Assembly (NCBI GenBank): GCA_029940115.1
Contig: JAOZRQ010000110.1
Span: forward strand, 6,574-12,812
DNA length: 6,239 nucleotides
Source of the DNA: Desulfobacterales bacterium
GTDB taxonomy: Bacteria; Desulfobacterota; Desulfobacteria; Desulfobacterales; 4be13
Direction: 5' to 3'
Below are positions 1 through 5,117 of the stretch, one piece after another. Position numbers and translations under genes: made by a program. Within the stretch, counting starts at the first letter, position 1. The number at the start of each line of letters is the position of its first letter. The notes under the pieces are model-generated. The model had not been told where the DNA came from. It saw nothing but the letters and a program-made list of their open reading frames with translations, and did no database searches.

Positions 1-133
1 CGGATTTCGGATTTGTCTCGGATTTCGGCATTCGCATTTCGGATTTCTCCTGACAGCGTTGTCTCGGACTTCGGCATTCGGATTTCGGATTTGTCTCGGA
101 TTTCGGCATTCGCATTTCGGATTTCTCCTGACA
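1..133. repeat. 78-bp-period tandem repeat encoding the kinase C-terminal tail
   Basis: Bases 1-55 and 79-133 are identical, a period of 78 bases or 26 codons, and the first copy may continue past the left edge. Each copy is itself made of shorter 'cggatttcgg / ttcggcattcg' pieces. In the kinase frame it encodes SGEIRNANAEIRDKSEIR twice, directly after the last helix of receiver 3, so it has probably replaced or displaced the original stop codon. Confidence 0.85.
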
Positions 134-2903
134 TCACCGCGTCGATGGCCTCAAAAAGCCTCCGGGAGTCAATCGGCTTGGATATGTAGGCGTTCATGCC
201 CACGTTCAGACATCGCTCACGGTCCCCCGGCATGGCGCGGGCGGTCATGGCGATGATGGGCAGGGGGCGATGGGTCGCTCGTCGCTCGCCCCTTGCCCCG
301 GTTCCTGAGCTTGTCGAAGGACATCCCCGAATCCGCCTTGTGGCCTCCAGTCCGTCCATCTCCGGCATCTGGACATCCATCAGCACCACATCGAAATCTT
401 CCTGTTCCAAGATGTCCAGCGCGTCCCTGCCGTTGATGGCCTGTCTCACAGTGAAGCCGTCGAGCAGGCCCGCGATTAGTTCCCGATTGACCGGGTTGTC
501 GTCTGCCACAAGAATCCGCAGGCGAGGCGCGAACGGGCATGCGGCCGGCGACCCCGATGAAGGATGAGGCCTGCCGTCTTTTATCGGGGGGATGAGGGAT
601 GAGGCCTGCCCTCGACGTCTTTTATCGGGGGTCTGCCCCCGACGTCTTTTATCGGGGGCCTGCCCTCGACATCTTTTATCGGGGGTCTGCCCCCGACATC
701 TTTTATCGGGGGGATGAGGAGTGAAGGACGATTTCATCCTTCCGCCTTCATCCTTCATCCTTCCCAAAGCATGGGCGAACAGAGACGTCAGACACTCGAA
801 GAGCGGGGAGATGGTGGCCGGCTTTGTGAGCCAGGCGGACACGCCCGTGTCGGTCCCCTTCCCGCGCGCCGGCTGATCTCCGGCACCCGGATCAACGAGG
901 CGGACCACCGCGGTCCGACTCAGTTCCGGATGGGAGTGGATCGTTTGGCAGAGGGAGGGGACGGTCGTGTCCAGCAATGCGTCTGCAATGGCCGCGTCAA
1001 AGGGGAACCCCCGTTCCGCGGCATCAAGGAGCAATAGGATCGCGGCTTGGGCGTCTGCGGCGGTCTCATGGGGGCAACCCCAGTATTCGAGGAGGGAGAG
1101 GATCGCCCGCCGTTGCGTGGAGTCGGGGGCGGCCACAAGAATCCTCTTCTCCCGGATGTCCGGCGGCAGAAGGAGGATCGGGTCATCCCCGTTCGCGGCA
1201 TGATGCTTCTCAAAGGTCGCGGTGAAGCAGAATGCGGCACCCCTCCCCTCCTCGCTCTCGGCCCATAATCGGCCCCCCATCATCTCCACGAGCCGCTTGG
1301 AAATGTTGAGCCCGAGACCGGTGCCGCCGTACTTGCGTGTCGTCGAGATGTCGGCCTGAGAGAACGCATCGAAGATGCGGTCGAGCCGATCCCGGGGGAT
1401 GCCGATGCCGGTGTCTGTGACGGAAAAGCGGAGCGTGACGCTCTCCCCCGTCTCCTCTCCCGGGAGGACCCGGATGACAACCTTCCCCCTTTCCGTGAAC
1501 TTGATCGCGTTGCCTGTCAAATTGATGAGGACCTGGCGCAACCTCACCGGATCGCCCCGGACCGCGGAGGGGACGTCAGGACCGATCAGTGCGCCAAATT
1601 CCAGGCCCTTCTCAACGGCATTGAGGGCCAGCATCTCCACCACATCGTCGGCCGCCTTCCGGATGTCGAAGCCGATGAAGTCGAGAGCCAGCATGTCGGC
1701 CTCGATCTTGGAGAAGTCGAGGATGTCGTTGATGACCGACAGGAGGGACCCGGCGCAGGTGTGTATGGTCTCGGCATATCTGCGCTGATTCTGATCCAGC
1801 CGGGTGTCGAGCAACAGGCCCGACATGCCGATGATGCCGTTCATCGGGGTGCGGATCTCATGGCTCATGTTGGCGAGGAATCGCCCCTTCGCGTCATTGG
1901 CGAGGTTCGCCTGTTCGGTCATCTTCCGGGCTTGGGCGATGGCCGCCTGGAGTTGTCGGTTCACCCGTTTCAGTTCCCGATTCGCGGCCTCGGATTCCTT
2001 GGCCAATCTTTTCAGTTCATCTTCTGTGCGCTCACGCTCGATGATGCGGCCGAGACGTTCCGCGATGGCGTTCAGCAGGCTGATCTCCTCATTCAGGAAG
2101 GGACCCCCATCGGGCCGGCTCTCCAGATGAGAGACGTCGAGAGAGCCGGCCGGCGCCCGTCGCACGGTGATGGGGGTCGACACCCGCCATTCGGTCTCCC
2201 TGAAGTCTCCCGACTGGAAGGACTGGCCATCAAAGAGGACACGGGCGCAGGTGGTCTCCGGATGGAGCCAGGCGTGCGGGATCTGTTCGGCGACCTGTTG
2301 GAGGATATCCTTTAGCGTGATGTTCGGCATCTCTCGGATTTCGGAGATGGCATAGAGGCAGTTCAGCTTCCGGATCCGGTCGGCCAGATCAGCCGTCCGC
2401 TCGGCCACGCGCCGCTCCAGCTCGTCATGGTTCTTTTGCAACAGTTTTCTGGCCTCCCTGAGCCGGGTGTTGGACAGGGTCAGCTCGGTGGTGCGCTCGG
2501 CCACGAGTTGCCCCAGATGGTCCCGGTGGCGCTTCAGATCCAAGTGGGTGCGGACCCTCGCCCTCACGACCGCGGCGCTGAAAGGCTTGGTGACGAAGTC
2601 CACCGCGCCCAGCTTGAAGCCCTTGGTCTCGGACTCCTCCTCGCCCCGCGCGGTAATGAAGATCACCGGGATGTCTCGGGTCCGCCGGTCCGACTTGAGA
2701 CTCCGGCACACCTCGTAACCGTCCATCTCCGGCATCATCAGGTCGAGGAGGATGATGTCCGGCGAGGTCGTCACGGCGATGTCAAGGGCCTCTTCCCCTC
2801 TCGTGGTCGCACTGATGTCATAATCGGCCCTCAATGCCTCGGCCAGAATCTTGATGCTCTCTTTTGCATCGTCTATGATCAGAATGTTCTCTTTGCGCCC
2901 CAT
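1..2903 (-). CDS. Cytoplasmic hybrid sensor histidine kinase with N-terminal receiver and two C-terminal receivers (3' end outside window)
   Basis: The frame is open for 967 codons from ATG at 2903 to the left edge, with no stop. Domains by residue: receiver 1 (about 5-120; D11/D12, phosphoacceptor D54, T84, K106); coiled coil (about 125-178); GAF-like sensor (about 180-289); second coiled coil (290-335); HisKA with H348 in MSHEIRTPMNG; HATPase with N465, DTGIGI at D497 and GTGLGL near 527-532; degenerate receiver 2 (about 586-714; D641 and K694 kept, acidic pair replaced by A592/P593); repeat-rich linker (715-794); receiver 3 (795-924; D801/D802, D843, T887, K909); repeat-encoded tail from 925. 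No signal peptide or membrane segment is visible, so it should be cytoplasmic. It autophosphorylates on His and relays to Asp by family knowledge; the input is unknown. The start follows GGGAGGG and lies 20 bases after the MCP stop, so it is probably co-transcribed. An in-frame ATG at 2915 overlaps that ribosome site and is less likely. Confidence 0.9.
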   Translation of the reverse strand, partial: MGRKENILIIDDAKESIKILAEALRADYDISATTRGEEALDIAVTTSPDIILLDLMMPEMDGYEVCRSLKSDRRTRDIPVIFITARGEEESETKGFKLGAVDFVTKPFSAAVVRARVRTHLDLKRHRDHLGQLVAERTTELTLSNTRLREARKLLQKNHDELERRVAERTADLADRIRKLNCLYAISEIREMPNITLKDILQQVAEQIPHAWLHPETTCARVLFDGQSFQSGDFRETEWRVSTPITVRRAPAGSLDVSHLESRPDGGPFLNEEISLLNAIAERLGRIIERERTEDELKRLAKESEAANRELKRVNRQLQAAIAQARKMTEQANLANDAKGRFLANMSHEIRTPMNGIIGMSGLLLDTRLDQNQRRYAETIHTCAGSLLSVINDILDFSKIEADMLALDFIGFDIRKAADDVVEMLALNAVEKGLEFGALIGPDVPSAVRGDPVRLRQVLINLTGNAIKFTERGKVVIRVLPGEETGESVTLRFSVTDTGIGIPRDRLDRIFDAFSQADISTTRKYGGTGLGLNISKRLVEMMGGRLWAESEEGRGAAFCFTATFEKHHAANGDDPILLLPPDIREKRILVAAPDSTQRRAILSLLEYWGCPHETAADAQAAILLLLDAAERGFPFDAAIADALLDTTVPSLCQTIHSHPELSRTAVVRLVDPGAGDQPARGKGTDTGVSAWLTKPATISPLFECLTSLFAHALGRMKDEGGRMKSSFTPHPPDKRCRGQTPDKRCRGQAPDKRRRGQTPDKRRRGQASSLIPPIKDGRPHPSSGSPAACPFAPRLRILVADDNPVNRELIAGLLDGFTVRQAINGRDALDILEQEDFDVVLMDVQMPEMDGLEATRRIRGCPSTSSGTGARGERRATHRPLPIIAMTARAMPGDRERCLNVGMNAYISKPIDSRRLFEAIDAVMSGEIRNANAEIRDKSEIRMPKSETTLSGEIRNANAEIRDKSEI
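300..322. repeat. Dispersed 23-bp repeat inside receiver 3 of the kinase
   Basis: The sequence ggttcctgagc-t-tgtcgaaggac matches the two copies at 6193-6239 with one difference (t for g in the centre). Here it is read as CPSTSSGT in the loop between helix 3 and strand 4 of the receiver. Confidence 0.8.
577..712. repeat. 27-bp tandem repeat array in the kinase inter-receiver linker
   Basis: The block tcttttatcggggg occurs at 577, 618, 645, 672 and 699. The last four copies have an exact 27-base period and encode four nine-residue units of the form PDKR(C/R)RGQ(T/A), residues 732-766 or so. Some units contain cggggg-tctg-cccccg, a six-base stem with a four-base loop. The copy at 577 is 41 bases from its neighbour, so it is read in another frame (IPPIKDGRP), yet it remains open. 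No unique spacers are present. Confidence 0.9.
733..772. repeat. Low-complexity 'ttcatcctt' repeat at the start of the linker
   Basis: Several near copies of (t)tcatcctt lie between receiver 2 and the 27-bp array, read on the minus strand as GRMKDEGGRMK. Related 'gatgagg' words recur at 563-575 and 598-610 inside the same linker. Confidence 0.55.
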
Positions 2904-2906
2904 CTT

Positions 2907-2913
2907 CCCTCCC
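2907..2913 (-). promoter_or_regulatory. Ribosome binding site of the hybrid kinase
   Basis: GGGAGGG ends three bases before the ATG at 2903, with the GGAGG core four bases away. This favours 2903 over the in-frame ATG at 2915, which would lie upstream of and overlap the site. Confidence 0.6.
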
Positions 2914-2923
2914 ATTTCATCCT

Positions 2924-3622
2924 TCAGTTTGACAGTTTGAATCTCGCGACGATCTGGGCGAGAGTTGCCGCCATTTCGGCCAGTGATCTTGATGATTCGC
3001 TGGTCTGGGTTGCGCTGGTCTCATTCTGCATGGACGCGTCGCTGATGTTCCGGATGTTTTCGGAGATGTTGCTCACGCCTCGCGCGGCCTCGTTGGATGA
3101 CTGGCCAACATCCTTTGCGCGGTTCACGAGATGGCCCATGTTTCGGGTGATCTCGGCAGCGGTCTTTGATGTCTCATCAGTTGATCGGGCAATCTCCTCC
3201 ACGAGGTCCGCCGACTCATTCGCCTTTTTGGCCACTGTTCTGACGGTCATGGCCGCGTGGACCATGGACTTTGACATCTCAGTGGCGGTGGCGGTCTGCT
3301 CTTCCACCGAGGCGGCTATCATCTCGTTGATGTCGGCGATCTCATTGCTGATCCGGTTGACCTCCTTGATGGCCTGCATCATCTCATGGGTGGAAGACTG
3401 GATGTCATCCACCTGTTCGGAAATCTCATCGGTCGCCTCGGCAGACTGCCTTGCCAGTTCCTTGATCTCGCCTGCCACCACCGCGAACCCCCTGCCGGCG
3501 TCTCCCGCGCCGGCCGCCTCGATGGTGGCGTTCAGCGCGAGCATGTTGGTCTGATCGGCAATGTTCTTGATCAGATCGACGATTCTGCCGATCCTTTTGG
3601 ATGATTCGACCAGCGTGTTCAT
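2924..3622 (-). CDS. Methyl-accepting chemotaxis protein signalling domain, soluble, N-terminally short or part of a CheW-MCP fusion
   Basis: The conserved MCP hairpin tip is clear: IADQTNMLALNATIEAAG, then GRGFAVVAGEIKELA, and an alpha-helical heptad pattern runs to the end (LAEMAATLAQIVARFKLSN). Such domains form long antiparallel coiled coils that bind CheW and CheA. No transmembrane, HAMP or ligand domain precedes it. The only ATG/GTG/TTG in frame after the upstream TGA is ATG 3622, with just a weak GAG upstream. Yet the 24 codons between the TGA (3695-3697) and that ATG read as convincing MCP helix (KKNTAQARQISKNASLRTEQ), so the true coding sequence probably starts earlier. The CheW-like gene ends in exactly the same frame, suggesting one CheW-MCP protein interrupted by a nonsense codon. 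The tip lies about 60 residues into the open frame with about 190 after it, an unequal hairpin. Function is confident; translation start and intactness are not. Confidence 0.75.
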   Translation of the reverse strand: MNTLVESSKRIGRIVDLIKNIADQTNMLALNATIEAAGAGDAGRGFAVVAGEIKELARQSAEATDEISEQVDDIQSSTHEMMQAIKEVNRISNEIADINEMIAASVEEQTATATEMSKSMVHAAMTVRTVAKKANESADLVEEIARSTDETSKTAAEITRNMGHLVNRAKDVGQSSNEAARGVSNISENIRNISDASMQNETSATQTSESSRSLAEMAATLAQIVARFKLSN

Positions 3623-3694
3623 CCGCTCGTTGATCTGTTCGGTGCGAAGGCTCGCATTCTTGGAAATCTGGCGGGCCTGGGCGGTGTTCTTTTT

Positions 3695-3697
3695 TCA
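3695..3697 (-). other. In-frame TGA between CheW-like and MCP domains
   Basis: The codons around it read GAA CTT TGA AAA AAG AAC ACC. Upstream is the end of the CheW-like domain (VMNAAAEL); downstream, without any frame change, is MCP helix. TGA ends other genes here (2924, 5118), so it is a normal stop codon in this organism. It could be a true gene boundary, a nonsense mutation in a CheW-MCP fusion, a readthrough site, or a sequencing error beside the A6 run. Confidence 0.8.
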
Positions 3698-4192
3698 AAG
3701 TTCAGCAGCCGCGTTCATCACCAGTTCCAGCACCGCGGTCACATTGAGAAGGATCACGAGGCGGCCTCCCTGTTTGATGACGCCCTCGATGAGGTCCTTG
3801 TCAATCTCCGCGATGTTCGGCGGTGGCGGGAGGATTGCCTCGTCCGTGACGGTGAGCACGTCATCCATCCGGTCAATCAGGAGACCGACGATGTCCTCCC
3901 CCAAAAAGACATCCCTCACCAAGCCCTTTTCCTCATAACGGCTGATCTCCTCCTGAGTTTTCAGGATCAGCAGGTGGCAGTTGGCAATGTCGTCCGTCGC
4001 GGGGCGGTTCAGGCAGACATTGAGGTCCACGATGGTGACCACCCTTCCCCGAAGGTTCATCAGTCCCCGAAGGTGTGGGGGCGCGTTCGGGATCGGGCTG
4101 AAAGCCTTGTGGCGGTAAATCTCCTTCACCAGAAGAATATTCACACCGAGACGTGTGTCGCCCAAGACAAAGGTTGCGATCTGTCGGTTCAT
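3695..4192 (-). CDS. cheW: CheW-like chemotaxis coupling domain protein
   Basis: The 165-residue CheW-like domain starts MNRQIATFVLGDTRLGVNILL and carries the hallmark GLMNLRGRVVTIVDLNV at residues 43-59, where R48 corresponds to the conserved NLRG arginine used for receptor and kinase contact. The rest follows the fold (DIVGLLIDRMDDVLTV type strands, then IKQGGRLVILLNV). CheW-like domains couple receptors to CheA in the cytoplasmic array. ATG 4192 is preferred because GAGG lies seven bases upstream and the family begins with this type of sequence; the frame stays open upstream to 4291 but reads as non-conserved, repeat-like sequence. It follows the binding-protein gene by 104 bases and ends in a TGA directly followed, in the same frame, by MCP sequence. 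It is therefore either a stand-alone CheW or the first half of a CheW-MCP fusion. Confidence 0.85.
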   Translation of the reverse strand: MNRQIATFVLGDTRLGVNILLVKEIYRHKAFSPIPNAPPHLRGLMNLRGRVVTIVDLNVCLNRPATDDIANCHLLILKTQEEISRYEEKGLVRDVFLGEDIVGLLIDRMDDVLTVTDEAILPPPPNIAEIDKDLIEGVIKQGGRLVILLNVTAVLELVMNAAAEL

Positions 4193-4199
4193 GATTTTG

Positions 4200-4203
4200 C
4201 CTC
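4200..4203 (-). promoter_or_regulatory. Ribosome binding site of the CheW-like gene
   Basis: GAGG sits seven bases before ATG 4192. It decides this start over the longer open frame reaching 4291. Confidence 0.55.
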
Positions 4204-4232
4204 GTTGGGTCAGGCGGCCAAAGGCGAGGAGA

Positions 4233-4291
4233 ATGGGCGATGGTATCGGATTCCGCGTATGAAGGTCAAGCCCTCTTGTCCCATCGCCCAT
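4233..4291. repeat. Inverted repeat in the binding-protein / CheW spacer
   Basis: An 11-base arm, atgggcgatgg at 4233-4243, is matched perfectly by its reverse complement ccatcgcccat at 4281-4291, with a 37-base loop. It fills much of the 104-base gap between the two genes. No T-run follows in the direction of transcription, so it does not look like an intrinsic terminator. It may be an RNA-processing or stability hairpin, or a relic of a dispersed palindromic repeat. The core gggcgatgg also occurs inside the kinase at 264-272. Confidence 0.6.
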
Positions 4292-4296
4292 CGCCC

Positions 4297-5046
4297 CTAT
4301 TGATATTTGTCAAAAATCTTCTGCATGGCTCCATCTTGCTTCATCTGCCTGACGGCTTCATCAAATTCGGGAAGAATCTTTGTGTAAGAGGACTTCTTTC
4401 CGACGCACAGATGGAAGGGGACCGTTTCAATCATGGGGGACAATTCCACGATCTGGCCTTTCAGTCCCCTGTTCTTTATGAAATATCTGCCGGTCATGTG
4501 GTTGGAGAGGTTGATATCGGCTCTCCCTTTGACCAGCATGGGAAAGATCGCCTCTCTGTTCGGTGCCAGTTCCACCTGAAAATTCTTGTCAATCAGCTTC
4601 TTTTTGGCCCATGAGTTTCCAGAATAGTCAATAATTCTGAAGGACCTCAGATCCGCCAGGGTTTTCGTCTTTTCCAGATCGGGAATGCTCGGATGTCCGG
4701 CTTTCACGAATATCTTCACCGCCAATGTGATCACGCATTCCTTGCCGGATTCTGTCCAATCGGTTCGTGTGCCGCACAAGGTGATCAGTGCGTCCGCGTC
4801 TCCGTCCCGAACCATTCGCTGGGCCCGCTTCCAAGGATATCCGTTGTGCGTCATCGCAATTCCAAGCCTTTTTCCCACGGCCTCATCCACGATGTCAATC
4901 AAGATGCCCTGCATCTGACGATCTTCCTTCCAAGAATAGGGCGGGTAATTGTCAAAATAGTTGAACACCATGGAATCTCCGGCATACAGCGGCGCTCCCC
5001 ATATGAAAAGGGCCAACGCCGTCATTTGAATGAAAAATCTTTTCAT
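4297..5046 (-). CDS. Periplasmic solute-binding protein, family 3 type
   Basis: The 249-residue product has a clear signal peptide: MKR, a hydrophobic core from F4 to L20, and a likely cut after A22 (LYA/GDS). The mature part shows the family-3 (amino-acid type) binding-protein pattern: a YPPYSW strand near residue 34, GILIDIVDEAVGKRLGI at about 48-64, a DADALI strand near 83-88, a RIIDYSGNSWAKK hinge region near 137-149, GRADINLSNHMTGRYF near 174-189, and a C-terminal amphipathic end (MQKIFDKYQ). Cys91, Cys104 and Cys214 are present. The family binds small molecules in the periplasm, usually for ABC uptake, but no permease or ATPase gene is visible here. With cheA before and cheW/MCP after, a sensory role is inferred. 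The ligand cannot be told from sequence. ATG 5046 is chosen because AAGGAG lies seven bases upstream and the signal peptide begins there; the frame is open upstream without conserved features. Confidence 0.88.
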   Translation of the reverse strand: MKRFFIQMTALALFIWGAPLYAGDSMVFNYFDNYPPYSWKEDRQMQGILIDIVDEAVGKRLGIAMTHNGYPWKRAQRMVRDGDADALITLCGTRTDWTESGKECVITLAVKIFVKAGHPSIPDLEKTKTLADLRSFRIIDYSGNSWAKKKLIDKNFQVELAPNREAIFPMLVKGRADINLSNHMTGRYFIKNRGLKGQIVELSPMIETVPFHLCVGKKSSYTKILPEFDEAVRQMKQDGAMQKIFDKYQ

Positions 5047-5053
5047 TTTTCTT

Positions 5054-5059
5054 CTCCTT
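5054..5059 (-). promoter_or_regulatory. Strong ribosome binding site of the binding-protein gene
   Basis: AAGGAG lies seven bases before ATG 5046, the best Shine-Dalgarno match in the window. It fixes the start so that the signal peptide is N-terminal. Confidence 0.7.
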
Positions 5060-5087
5060 GATGTTTTGATCCTGATGCTTTGATGCT
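5058..5087. repeat. Short imperfect direct repeat in the cheA / binding-protein spacer
   Basis: The pattern tgatg(t/c)tttgat occurs twice back to back in this 71-base spacer (tgatgttttgat and tgatgctttgat). It is low-complexity and its proximal end overlaps the ribosome-site region. No regulatory meaning can be assigned from sequence alone. Confidence 0.4.
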
Positions 5088-5117
5088 CGACATGGAGGCG
5101 TGATCCAACATCCAGCA

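Noticed and set aside
217..540. Minus-strand open frame of 107 codons over receiver 3
   Set aside because: It is a shifted frame of the real receiver. The neighbouring frame gives the full receiver signature (RILVADDNPVNRE, VVLMDVQMPEMDG, IIAMTA, SKPID).
577..712. Possible CRISPR array
   Set aside because: The units are contiguous 27-base tandem repeats with no unique spacers, and they are in an open coding frame.
2427..3554. Long plus-strand open frame of 375 codons
   Set aside because: It lies opposite the hybrid kinase and MCP, whose conserved motifs are unmistakable on the minus strand. Its translation shows no domain pattern and it spans a gene boundary.
3695..3697. TGA read as selenocysteine or as a reassigned codon
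   Set aside because: No SECIS-like hairpin is evident just downstream and the position is not a redox site. TGA is used as an ordinary stop at 2924 and 5118, so reassignment is unlikely.
4233..4291. Intrinsic terminator after the binding-protein gene
   Set aside because: The stem has a long 37-base loop and no T-run follows it on the transcribed strand.
4193..4291. Longer N-terminus for the CheW-like protein from 4291
   Set aside because: The 33 extra residues are encoded by spacer repeat sequence, lack family similarity and bypass the ribosome site before 4192.
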